Assembly: GCA_025350565.1 (NCBI GenBank)
Contig: JANXXO010000090.1
Location: 1-35,385 of the forward strand
Direction: 5' to 3'
Length of the DNA: 35,385 nt
From: Acidimicrobiaceae bacterium
Lineage (GTDB): Bacteria; Actinomycetota; Acidimicrobiia; Acidimicrobiales; RAAP-2
The position numbers and the translations under genes were made by a program. The notes under the pieces are model-generated. The model was not told where the DNA came from and did not search any database. It saw only the letters and a list, made by a program, of their open reading frames with translations. How positions within the stretch are numbered: position 1 is the stretch's first letter; each line of letters starts with the position of its first letter. Positions 7,631 through 14,820 of the stretch are shown here, in pieces.

Positions 7631-9541
7631 CTACGCCTGGTTGTAGCGGACCTGGCAGACCTGTCCGGTCGCGAACCTCAGCGTGAACGTGAAGACCCCC
7701 TTGCGCGAGTGGGGGCGGACAACGACAATGACGGTCAGTCGGTTGCCGGTGTCGTTCGTCACGATGACAATGGTGCCCTTGTGGCTCGTGATCGAGGGTC
7801 GTCCGAAGAAACCATGGCCCACGATGACCATCGTGGTTGACTGCCCGGCCACCGCGTGACCCATGACGCGTAGAGCGACCGGCGCCGGCGGCAGGGTGGT
7901 GGTCGTGGTGGTCGTGGTGGGAACGGTGGTGGTGGGTGGGACGAACGCCGTCACGTTGAGCGTGAAGGTGAAGGCACCGACGTCGCCGGTGGTATCAGAC
8001 GTGGTTCCTTTCGCGACGTACGTTCCCGCGTTGAGGAGACCGTCGGTCGTCACGACGCCGGTGGCGCTGACCACCAGGTGAGGTTGGCCAGTCGTTTCGA
8101 CGAACGTCACCGCCCCGAGATTCGCGCCAACGGCGAGTTGATGCGTGAAGGTCAACGAGTTGTTCGACGTCACGGTGGCGGCGAGCGGCGTCCGTTGCGC
8201 CAGCGCCCCCACCGTCAACAAGAAACTAAACGTGCCCACGTCGCCCGACGTGTCAGTTTCGGTACCGGCGACCCGATAAGTGCCATGGACGAGCGGGCCT
8301 TTCGTGGTGATCAGCCCGGTGGGACTGACCAGCAACGAGGGGGCACCCTTCGTTTGGGTGTACGTGACGACCCCGACGGGATTGGTCACGGTCAGTTGGG
8401 AGGTGTACTTGGGCGAGCCCGAGACCTTAACCGTGCCCCTCAAAGCCGAACTCTGAGAGAGCATGCCTACCGAGAGGGTGAAAGAGAAGACGCCAGTGTT
8501 ACCTTGCGCGTCAACGGTCGTGCCGGTGGTGAGGTACGTGCCCGCTGCGATTGGCCCACTGGTCGTCACCACACCGGTCGAACTGACGATCAGTGACGGA
8601 GACCCCGAGAGTTCACTGAAGGTCACGGCTCCGCTGTTATTCGTAACGAGGACTTGGTTGCTCGACGTCGCCGACGCGCTCAAGGAGACCGACGCGGTCG
8701 CGGGAGTGTTCAACAGACCACACAGGTAATCACCGTCGAGTCCGAGCGAGGGGTACTGGACCATTCCGGTTCGACCACCGAGAAAGGACGGAATGGCGCA
8801 CTGGGCCACCGCGCTGGTCAGTGAACCGGGCCCGGGTATCCACAGGGAGTACGCGGAGAACGCCGTCACCTGGAGTCCCATGATCGCGCGCCACATCGAC
8901 GAGGCCGTGTACACCCCGACTGACTTCACCCCCATGCTGGTGAGAAAGTCGGCCATTCCCAGCACCGACGCCTGATCGTTGGTGTAGGCCAACGTGGTCG
9001 CTCCGTTGATGGTGATGCGCGCCTCCCAAGGGTTGGCCGTTTCCACGTCCAGCCACCAGTTCGCGGCCTTCGCGTCGGCTGTCGGGGACGCTGAGCCGTC
9101 CGCACCTTCGGCCGCCACCGCCGCACCGTAGGATGCGCGCGCGGCGTTCCAGCCGTAGTCGTACGAACAGGCGGCCGTGTTCGCCCCGTGACAGATCTTG
9201 GGGAGTGCCTGATTGGTGGGCCACGCGGCATCGTTGACCGGTCCGGGATTACCGGAGTTGACGTAGAAGGCTGGAGCGGCGTTGGTGGCCGTTTTCGCCC
9301 ACAGCAACTCCTTCGCCAAACACTTGTTCACGGTGAAGTTCTTCCCGTTGTTCACCCCGACGACCGCCAGTCCGGGCGCCACGGGGAGCGAACTGGTGCA
9401 CTGAGGAAAGCTGACGTCGAAACCGACGGACGTCGCGGGAACCGTCGACGAAGCCCCGGCGGGCAGTTCAATGAAGCTGGAGAAGCAGACCAGCAAAGCT
9501 GTAGCGATAAGCGCCACGCGCTTCTTTAGGTGCACAAACAC
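7631..9541 (-). CDS. secreted GH25-like protein with three beta-sandwich repeats and Thr-rich linker
   Basis: An exported multidomain protein of about 636 residues. A signal peptide (basic KKR, then ALIATALLVCFSSF) ends near PAGAS. Next is a TIM-barrel-like domain opening VGFDVSFPQC and containing WWLDVETANPW, the D-x-E pattern of GH25-type lysozymes, together with several cysteines. Three tandem repeats of about 85 residues follow, each with VTF/VTY..G-P-LVVS-TGVVTT-G, GTY, and TF-F-L-V. Then come a PTTTVPTTTT-type linker and a C-terminal domain ending CQVRYNQA. A role in cell wall binding or hydrolysis is inferred. GTG 9541 is chosen because it gives a proper signal peptide and has TAGGCT eight bases upstream. 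TTG 9586, overlapping the preceding stop as TTGA, is the alternative. Confidence 0.78.
   Translation of the reverse strand: MFVHLKKRVALIATALLVCFSSFIELPAGASSTVPATSVGFDVSFPQCTSSLPVAPGLAVVGVNNGKNFTVNKCLAKELLWAKTATNAAPAFYVNSGNPGPVNDAAWPTNQALPKICHGANTAACSYDYGWNAARASYGAAVAAEGADGSASPTADAKAANWWLDVETANPWEARITINGATTLAYTNDQASVLGMADFLTSMGVKSVGVYTASSMWRAIMGLQVTAFSAYSLWIPGPGSLTSAVAQCAIPSFLGGRTGMVQYPSLGLDGDYLCGLLNTPATASVSLSASATSSNQVLVTNNSGAVTFSELSGSPSLIVSSTGVVTTSGPIAAGTYLTTGTTVDAQGNTGVFSFTLSVGMLSQSSALRGTVKVSGSPKYTSQLTVTNPVGVVTYTQTKGAPSLLVSPTGLITTKGPLVHGTYRVAGTETDTSGDVGTFSFLLTVGALAQRTPLAATVTSNNSLTFTHQLAVGANLGAVTFVETTGQPHLVVSATGVVTTDGLLNAGTYVAKGTTSDTTGDVGAFTFTLNVTAFVPPTTTVPTTTTTTTTLPPAPVALRVMGHAVAGQSTTMVIVGHGFFGRPSITSHKGTIVIVTNDTGNRLTVIVVVRPHSRKGVFTFTLRFATGQVCQVRYNQA
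7949..8689 (-). repeat. three tandem ~85-residue Ig/cadherin-like repeats in the secreted protein
   Basis: Three successive units share the pattern VTF-x5-G-x-P-x-L-V-S-x-TG-V-TT-x-G-x4-GTY-x3-G-x9-G-F-FTL-V. The units have diverged from each other, so the duplications are not recent. Confidence 0.7.
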
Positions 9542-9549
9542 GTGAGTAA

Positions 9550-9555
9550 AGCCTA
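9550..9555 (-). promoter_or_regulatory. possible -10 box (TAGGCT) of the secreted repeat protein
   Basis: On the minus strand TAGGCT is followed by eight bases and GTG 9541. The spacing is slightly longer than the six bases seen elsewhere here, so this is less certain. Confidence 0.3.
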
Positions 9556-9582
9556 CGGGTTGGCGACGGTGAGCGGGTGTCG

Positions 9583-10350
9583 TCAAATAACTGGTGAAAG
9601 TCCTCCGTCGATACTGATCCCAATACCGGTGAGATAGCTCGCTCGAGGCGACAGGAGAAAGGCGGCCAGATCGGCGAATTCATCGGCGCGCCCAAAGCGA
9701 CCGAGCGGTATTCGTGCGCTGGTCGACGTTTTGGCGTAATACTCCTCCACCGAAACATTCTCCTCGGCCGCTCGACGGACCCACTGTCCCGATTCAATCA
9801 ATCCAATCAGCAGTGCGTTCACCCGCACGCCGCGCACGCCCACCTCGTTGGCGAGGGACTTGGTGAGCGCGAGGCCGGCCAATCGCGAGGCCGACGAAGG
9901 CGTCGTTCCGGCGTGGGGCGTGCGCGCGAGAATTGCCAGCACGTTGAGAACGCAACCTTGCGTCACCTCCAATGCCGGTAGCACTTGGCGAGAAGTGTGG
10001 AGGGCAGAAATGACCTTCAACTCGAAGTCCTCACGCCACTCTTCGTCCTTGGATTCCACCACCGGCGTGCCGGCCGAGCGCCCCGCGTTATTGACCGCGC
10101 CGTCCAACCTTCCAAAGCGCGTAAGTGTCGTGGATACGAATTCGTCGATCTGGTCGGTGTTGGTGACGTCGGCGCGAAAGCAGAGCGCGTCAGATCCGAG
10201 CACGTCCTGGGCCCGCGCGAGTCGGTCCTCATCTCGTCCACAGACCGCAACGTGCGCACCCTCCCCGACGAGGCGCTGCGCCAACGCCAGGCCGAGTCCG
10301 TCGGTCCCCCCGGTAATGAGAAAGGCGCGGTCGGTCAGTTCGAGATCCAT
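9583..10350 (-). CDS. SDR-fold protein lacking the catalytic Ser-Tyr-Lys residues
   Basis: A 255-residue SDR with the cofactor motif ITGGTDGLG (about 12-20), NNAG at 87-90 and the C-terminal YLTGIGISIDGG of 3-oxoacyl-ACP-reductase-like enzymes. At the active site the usual N-V-S-S is NVLA (136-139), and the YSASK signature is replaced by SSASR (152-156). The Ser, Tyr and Lys are therefore all absent, although the surrounding fold is intact. A subgroup of SDRs with S..R in place of Y..K is known, and its members may be inactive or atypical reductases. ATG 10350 is the natural start. The stop overlaps the possible TTG start of the secreted protein downstream. Confidence 0.82.
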   Translation of the reverse strand: MDLELTDRAFLITGGTDGLGLALAQRLVGEGAHVAVCGRDEDRLARAQDVLGSDALCFRADVTNTDQIDEFVSTTLTRFGRLDGAVNNAGRSAGTPVVESKDEEWREDFELKVISALHTSRQVLPALEVTQGCVLNVLAILARTPHAGTTPSSASRLAGLALTKSLANEVGVRGVRVNALLIGLIESGQWVRRAAEENVSVEEYYAKTSTSARIPLGRFGRADEFADLAAFLLSPRASYLTGIGISIDGGLSPVI

Positions 10351-10650
10351 GCCCGCATCCTAGGAAATCTCCCCAGAATCGCCCCGCGAGACGGTGGGCG
10401 TCACAAAAAATGACGGCGACGGGGACGCCAAGCCGGCCAGTCGACAGATTGTAAGGAAATCTTCACTTTGTTCAAGAAGCACGGACCAGGACGTTCAACA
10501 CTTGGAATAGACCGACTGGAAGCCTGGTGATCGGAAGGTGCGTCGCTCAAGGTTTTCCCGTCGCTGTGGAAATTTTGAGCCCGCGTTGATTTTCAAATGA
10601 CAGAGTGCACGTTCGCGCTAACGGGCACCAACCGGACTCGAGGAGGATCG
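10351..10650. other. 300-bp intergenic region
   Basis: This lies between divergent genes (the SDR on the minus strand and a Thr-rich protein on the plus strand). It must hold their promoters, but no convincing -35/-10 pair or operator stands out. A TGTCGA on the minus strand (about 10441-10446) has its CGTC 19 bases away rather than 17. Confidence 0.5.
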
Positions 10651-11115
10651 ATGGAACAGCTGCGTGCCTTCACTTCGTGGATAACAACCGGAACCGTCAC
10701 ACTCGCACTCGCGGTGTCAATTGTCGTGGCCCATCGTGTGGTGGCTCCGCCGACGCAGGTGGTCGCGGCGTCCAGCGTCGTGGCGACCACCACCACCCAA
10801 CCCGCGCCGACTCGAACTGCGCCGATATCCGCGACCGTGGTGAACGCGGCGACGCACCACGCAAATTCACCGTCGCCGACGCGCGTGGTCGCGTTAGCGG
10901 AACTTCCCGTCACCACGACCGAAGTCGCCACCACCGTGCTGGCAACGACCCCCTCCACGACGCCGTCGACCACTACCTCGACCACGCCAACGACGTCAAC
11001 CACGTCAACGACGTTGACCACCATCCCACCTATGAACGCCGTGACCACGACCACGCAGCCCCCTCACCGCGATGGCGGAGGAGGAAGTGATGACGGCGGT
11101 TCCGGTGACAATTAA
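10651..11115 (+). CDS. Thr-rich membrane-anchored or secreted protein
   Basis: A 154-residue protein with one N-terminal hydrophobic segment (about 10-30) that serves as a signal anchor. A long extracytoplasmic Thr/Ser/Pro/Ala region follows, with runs such as TTPSTTPSTTTSTTPTTSTT, and a Gly/Asp-rich end (GGGGSDDGGSGDN). No enzymatic domain is visible. Such mucin-like segments usually span the cell wall or act as glycosylation targets. The start is fixed by AGGAGG just before ATG 10651. The next Thr-rich gene starts 24 bases after its stop, so the two are probably co-transcribed. Confidence 0.7.
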   Translation: MEQLRAFTSWITTGTVTLALAVSIVVAHRVVAPPTQVVAASSVVATTTTQPAPTRTAPISATVVNAATHHANSPSPTRVVALAELPVTTTEVATTVLATTPSTTPSTTTSTTPTTSTTSTTLTTIPPMNAVTTTTQPPHRDGGGGSDDGGSGDN

Positions 11116-11139
11116 GGCGGCGCACCAGGCGGGTGGCAC

Positions 11140-11727
11140 ATGAAGGAAGTGCTCGCGTCGCCCCAACCTCGCCGACACCGCTTCACGCGAGTTCGCCAAC
11201 TGACGCAGATGATCTTCATCGGCGCGGGAATCGTCTCGGGATTTGTCGTCAGCAACTTCGCTCACGAGGCGAGCGCCGCCAGCACCTCGACCGCGGTCAC
11301 GGTACCAAAGGTCACGTCGCCACAAACCGCGACAACATCCACTACCGCGCCGCGCCAACGAACGCCCCACGGCGCTGGCGCTGGCGCTGGCGCTGGCGCC
11401 AAGAGCGGTACCCACTCGCGCACCGCGGGTGGGTCGACGAAGAGCACGACCGCTTCGTCGGTCACCGCTACGACGAGACCTTCATCGACGCCCTCCACGA
11501 GCCGCTCGACTGCAACGGGCGGGGCGGCCAGTCCGGCCACCGTGCCGGTGACCAGTACCGCGACGACGCCGGTAACGACGGTCCCTGTCCCCTCACCCAT
11601 CGTTCCCCCCACCACGGCGCCCAAGGCGCCGGTGACGACGGTTCCCTACACACCGCCCGTACCCGCGCCCGTGACCACCACGACCGTGTGCACCTCCACG
11701 CCGTCCGGTCACGTGACGTGTACCTAA
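11140..11727 (+). CDS. Thr/Ser/Pro-rich secreted protein with (Gly-Ala)5 repeat
   Basis: A 195-residue exported protein. A basic N-terminus (RRHRFTRVRQ) precedes a signal peptide (IFIGAGIVSGFVVSNF) with a cleavage-like HEASA-AS. The rest is low complexity: Thr, Ser, Pro and Ala with a GAGAGAGAGA segment near residues 78-87. It ends CTSTPSGHVTCT, whose two cysteines may form a loop. No domain is recognised. It follows the other Thr-rich gene by 24 bases, and its last four bases overlap the convergent beta-propeller gene. Structural or surface-linked roles are inferred only. Confidence 0.65.
   Translation: MKEVLASPQPRRHRFTRVRQLTQMIFIGAGIVSGFVVSNFAHEASAASTSTAVTVPKVTSPQTATTSTTAPRQRTPHGAGAGAGAGAKSGTHSRTAGGSTKSTTASSVTATTRPSSTPSTSRSTATGGAASPATVPVTSTATTPVTTVPVPSPIVPPTTAPKAPVTTVPYTPPVPAPVTTTTVCTSTPSGHVTCT
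11371..11400 (+). repeat. hexanucleotide microsatellite (GGCGCT)4-GGCGCC
   Basis: Five 6-bp units in perfect register encode (Gly-Ala)5 inside the Thr-rich protein. Being a multiple of three, copy-number change would keep the reading frame. Confidence 0.8.
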
Positions 11728-13136
11728 CCAGCGTTGAACATTCGAAAGGCTTCGACTCGATTCGCGCTAGGTGCGAGTAAGAGGCCGTCACCCACGCTCG
11801 GGGTCGCGAAGTGATTGACCGGCGCGCCAAGACTGACTCGTTGTCGGCCGGTCCCCGTGGACGGATTGAGGCCGTAGAGCACTCCATCGTGACCAATGGA
11901 CCACACCAAGCCCCCCGCAATGATTGGTGGCCCTCCGCCTGATGAGGCGGACCATAGAAGGCGCAGCCGGGGTGCCGTGGCGCTCACGCGAACTGCGATG
12001 GTGCCCGTCAAGCAAGGAAGATACACCGTGGTGCCATTAATCGCTCCACCGCCGTCAATGTCGTCACCACAGCCCGACGCCAGGCTTGCCAGTTCGTGGC
12101 CCACGCTACCGAGCCGACGACCGTTCAAGAGATAAATGATCCTCGACTTGCCGGCGATGACCACTTGTCCGTTGCTCAACAGCACCGGTTCCATGCTCAT
12201 GTCGAGATCGCTGGCGTTATTTTGGGGCCACGAACTGGGCGCGAAAAATTGACGCAGGCGCATGGTAGCCGTCAGCTCCAGCACCGAATCGCTGTCGTCG
12301 TAGGGTTGGCCGCTTTGGTTCACCGAACCGTTGCCGACACTTACCCACACGTTGCCGTGGCCGTCGACGGCCGGTGCGGCCCCGCCCATCCACACGGCGC
12401 CTTGACTGTTGCCCGGCGCCGCGTCCACCGTGAAGTAGTTGGCGTGACCTGACGTTTCGGGCACCGAGACGACGCGCCCACGATAAGCGGCGCAGTCGCC
12501 GTAGTTGCCACCGAACCCGAAAATGACGCGCCCCTGATCAAGGGTGAGTCCGGTTCGTTGCAACAGAGCCACAGAGACCGAGCCCGGTGGATCAATGTCG
12601 CGCGACAGTCGCAGGGCGCCCGAATCGGTGTTCAGTCCCACCAGGGCGTGTTCTGATTGACCGCGTACCAATTCGTTCGCCACGACGAAGAGCTCATGAC
12701 GCACGCTGTCGATCACTGGCGTGCCCGTGATGCCTACTTCCGGAGTGATATTGCCGCACGGCAACTGCGAGGACGGGACCGCCTTCGCGAGGTGGCGACT
12801 CCAAACGACACGGCCGGTCGCGGCCGCGAGCGCGTAGACCGTGTTGTTCTCGGTCGCCACGTACACGTTGTTACCAAAGACCAGTGGCTCGCCGTAAAGT
12901 GCGCCGTCGAGCGATGGTGAGGTCCACAGCCGTCGTCGGGTGTCGACCGACGAAAGTCCCATCGCCTTGCCACTACCGGCGGGGTCACCGTGATACACCG
13001 TCCACGATGACGTCGCGAACGAGGAGGCTGACGATCGCGCGACGCCCGCGTACGCACCCGCCGTCGCCAAGAACAGGGCGACGGCGACCCGCACGTTTCC
13101 GACGCCGCGAATCCGGCTCACAGTTGGCATCGGCAT
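11724..13136 (-). CDS. secreted PQQ-like beta-propeller protein
   Basis: A 470-residue protein with a signal peptide (VRVAVALFLATAGAYAG, about 15-32) and then a WD/PQQ-like beta-propeller. Repeated blades show features such as W-T-Y-H-G-D-AGSG, NNVYVATENNTVYALAAATG, GTPVIDSV and GLVWSIGHDGVLYGLNPSTG. Eight-bladed propellers of this kind include quinoprotein dehydrogenases, BamB and many scaffolds. PQQ/Ca ligands cannot be confirmed, so it may be a binding or scaffold protein. Several cysteines (in LPCGN, YGDCAAY, ASGCGDD and LPCLTG) suggest disulfides outside the cell. The start is ATG 13136 or the ATG at 13130. It converges on the Thr-rich gene with a 4-base overlap. Confidence 0.75.
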   Translation of the reverse strand: MPMPTVSRIRGVGNVRVAVALFLATAGAYAGVARSSASSFATSSWTVYHGDPAGSGKAMGLSSVDTRRRLWTSPSLDGALYGEPLVFGNNVYVATENNTVYALAAATGRVVWSRHLAKAVPSSQLPCGNITPEVGITGTPVIDSVRHELFVVANELVRGQSEHALVGLNTDSGALRLSRDIDPPGSVSVALLQRTGLTLDQGRVIFGFGGNYGDCAAYRGRVVSVPETSGHANYFTVDAAPGNSQGAVWMGGAAPAVDGHGNVWVSVGNGSVNQSGQPYDDSDSVLELTATMRLRQFFAPSSWPQNNASDLDMSMEPVLLSNGQVVIAGKSRIIYLLNGRRLGSVGHELASLASGCGDDIDGGGAINGTTVYLPCLTGTIAVRVSATAPRLRLLWSASSGGGPPIIAGGLVWSIGHDGVLYGLNPSTGTGRQRVSLGAPVNHFATPSVGDGLLLAPSANRVEAFRMFNAG

Positions 13137-13152
13137 CGCGTGGAGGTGATAT

Positions 13153-13212
13153 GTGAAGTGTACTTACCGCGACCTTCGCTCTCCCCCGCACCGGCACCGA
13201 AAGTCCGAATGA
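13153..13212 (+). CDS. possible 19-residue leader peptide
   Basis: A strong ribosome binding site, GGAGGTGAT (13142-13150), precedes GTG 13153 and a 19-codon frame (VKCTYRDLRSPPHRHRKSE) that ends 18 bases before the M15 peptidase start. It could be an upstream leader peptide. It could equally be chance, since the peptidase gene has its own -10 box inside this interval. Confidence 0.2.
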   Translation: MKCTYRDLRSPPHRHRKSE

Positions 13213-13218
13213 TGGAAG

Positions 13219-13224
13219 TACTGT
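13219..13224 (+). promoter_or_regulatory. -10 box (TACTGT), leaderless promoter of the M15 peptidase
   Basis: TACTGT is followed by six bases (TTGACA) and ATG 13231, with no Shine-Dalgarno sequence. Confidence 0.5.
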
Positions 13225-13230
13225 TTGACA

Positions 13231-13920
13231 ATGTCGCGCACGTTCGTCACGTCCACACTTGCGCGAAGTTCCTTACGGTTCGCGGTCGTTCCCCTCTTCC
13301 TCGCCAGCTCGTGGTTCGCCTCATCGACGGGAGCGGCGACCACGAATCTGCCTCCATTCACGGTGAGTGTCTCGACGGTGACAGCAGCGACCTTGGGTCG
13401 CACCTGGCATCACGGCTGTCCCGTCGCGCCGGCCGAACTGCGGCGCCTTCGACTTCGCTATGTCGACTTCCACGGCCACGCGAAGGAAGGGTCCATCGTG
13501 GTCAACGCTGCGGTGGCCCTGGCGGTCACGCACGTCTTCGCGTTGCTGTACGCGCACCGTTTTCCGCTTCGATCGGTGATTCCCGAATCGCAGTTTCGAG
13601 GTTCTGATCCGGCGTCGATGGCGGCGGACAACACGTCGGGCTTCAACTGTCGTTACGCGGTAGCCAACGGTGCGTCCGTATGGTCCGTGCACGCGTACGG
13701 CGCCGCGATTGACGTCAATCCCGTGCAAAATCCTTACGTCTTTAACGGCGTGGCCCAGCCGGTCGGCGGCCGGGCCTACCTCAACCGTCGGGTCCATCGC
13801 GCCGGCATGGCGGTCCCGGCCGGCGTGCTCACTAGCGCATTCGCTTCCGTAGGGTGGCGGTGGGGAGGACGATGGGTCGATTCACCGGACTACCAGCATT
13901 TCTCCGCGACCGGAGGTTGA
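13231..13920 (+). CDS. secreted M15-family (VanY-like) peptidase
   Basis: A 229-residue exported protein. The signal peptide (LRFAVVPLFLASSWFASSTGA) is cleaved near residue 36. The C-terminal domain carries the zinc signature of M15 peptidases: SVHAYGAAIDVN (H154, D161) and SPDYQHF (H223). A GFNCRY segment (about 137-142) precedes the zinc motif, as in the L-Ala-D-Glu / D,D-carboxypeptidase group. It probably trims peptidoglycan stem peptides outside the membrane. It overlaps the following L,D-transpeptidase-like gene by 49 bases, which points to coupled expression of two cell-wall enzymes. Confidence 0.82.
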   Translation: MSRTFVTSTLARSSLRFAVVPLFLASSWFASSTGAATTNLPPFTVSVSTVTAATLGRTWHHGCPVAPAELRRLRLRYVDFHGHAKEGSIVVNAAVALAVTHVFALLYAHRFPLRSVIPESQFRGSDPASMAADNTSGFNCRYAVANGASVWSVHAYGAAIDVNPVQNPYVFNGVAQPVGGRAYLNRRVHRAGMAVPAGVLTSAFASVGWRWGGRWVDSPDYQHFSATGG

Positions 13921-14639
13921 CGCACGCGGGCCTCACGCTCGCTCTGGTCGCGGTACTGGTGTGCACGACTCCGTTGGGTGCGACCGCCGCGCCGGTCCAA
14001 CCGAGGCTTTCGCCGACGTGTGACGCCACGGCCGACTCCATTGCGGGCACCGGTACCAGTCAGCAACTCATCACCGTGATCGCGGCGACGCCACGCTCGA
14101 CGAGTGCCTCACTGGAGCTCTACCAACGCGTGGGGGCCTGTTGGCGGGCCGTGGCGGGACCGTTCGCAGCCTTCGTTGGGTCGCACGGCCTCTCCTCGCA
14201 CAAGCACGAAGGCGACGACACGACGCCCCTGGGACTGTTCGCCATCCAGTCGACCATCTACGGGAGTAATCCCAACCCCGGCGTTCGCTTTACGTACCAC
14301 CGCCTGGTCTGTGGCGACTGGTGGGACGAAGATAGTCGCTCGGGCCTGTACAACCACTTCGTGCACCTTCCCTGTGGCGCGGCGCCTCGCTTCGCGGGCG
14401 ACTCCGAGGCACTCTGGAAGATCCGGCCCCAGTACGAGTACTTCGCCGCCCTTGCCTATAACCGCTCGCCCGTGGTGCCCGGTCGAGGTTCAGCCATCTT
14501 TTTGCACGTGAGTAAGGGCCATCCGACCACCGGTTGTGTGAGCGTGGCCACCGACGAACTGTTACGCGTGCTGCTGGCACTTCGTCGCGGTGATCACCCG
14601 CTCATCGACATCACGACCCCCCAACTCCTGGGTCAGTGA
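13872..14639 (+). CDS. secreted L,D-transpeptidase-like (YkuD) protein
   Basis: A 255-residue exported protein with a signal peptide (LTLALVAVLVCTTPLGATAA, to about residue 40). The catalytic domain ends in the YkuD-type signature HVSKGHPTTGCVSV, with H212 and the nucleophile C222. TTPLGLFAI near 117-125 is also typical of this family. Related enzymes crosslink peptidoglycan (3-3 links) or attach proteins to it. It lacks a LysM or Ig-like domain. ATG 13872 has GGGGAGG directly upstream. Two extra cysteine pairs are visible. Its overlap with the M15 peptidase gene suggests joint action on the wall. Confidence 0.8.
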   Translation: MGRFTGLPAFLRDRRLTHAGLTLALVAVLVCTTPLGATAAPVQPRLSPTCDATADSIAGTGTSQQLITVIAATPRSTSASLELYQRVGACWRAVAGPFAAFVGSHGLSSHKHEGDDTTPLGLFAIQSTIYGSNPNPGVRFTYHRLVCGDWWDEDSRSGLYNHFVHLPCGAAPRFAGDSEALWKIRPQYEYFAALAYNRSPVVPGRGSAIFLHVSKGHPTTGCVSVATDELLRVLLALRRGDHPLIDITTPQLLGQ

Positions 14640-14747
14640 CTGAACTCAGTGGGTGCGGGTCATCTCAAGTCGGGACTGAACTGCAAGGGATGAGGTCGAA
14701 TACCATCCCCATCAGCGTCACGATAGCCACGCAATGGGCGCAACTTA

Positions 14748-14755
14748 TTACGTAA
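14748..14755. promoter_or_regulatory. short palindrome TTACGTAA upstream of the aldo/keto reductase
   Basis: An 8-bp perfect palindrome, AT-rich against a GC-rich background, about 65 bp before the gene. It may be a regulator site. Evidence is weak. Confidence 0.2.
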
Positions 14756-14776
14756 GGGTGAACTCAGCGGGCATCG

Positions 14777-14790
14777 TCGCGGGCCCGCGA
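14777..14790. promoter_or_regulatory. 14-bp perfect palindrome TCGCGGGCCCGCGA
   Basis: The palindrome ends 18 bp before the -10 box (14809-14814) of the aldo/keto reductase, so it covers the -35 region. A repressor could bind here. A long GC palindrome can also arise by chance in such DNA. Confidence 0.35.
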
Positions 14791-14808
14791 ACTCGTTTCG
14801 TGCGCCGT

Positions 14809-14814
14809 TACCAT
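14809..14814 (+). promoter_or_regulatory. -10 box (TACCAT), leaderless promoter of the aldo/keto reductase
   Basis: TACCAT is followed by six bases and ATG 14821, with no Shine-Dalgarno sequence. Confidence 0.5.
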
Positions 14815-14820
14815 GGGCAC

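Noticed and set aside
10409-10446. A second ECF42-type promoter on the minus strand before the atypical SDR
   Set aside because: TGTCGA is present, but the CGTC lies 19 bases away instead of 17.
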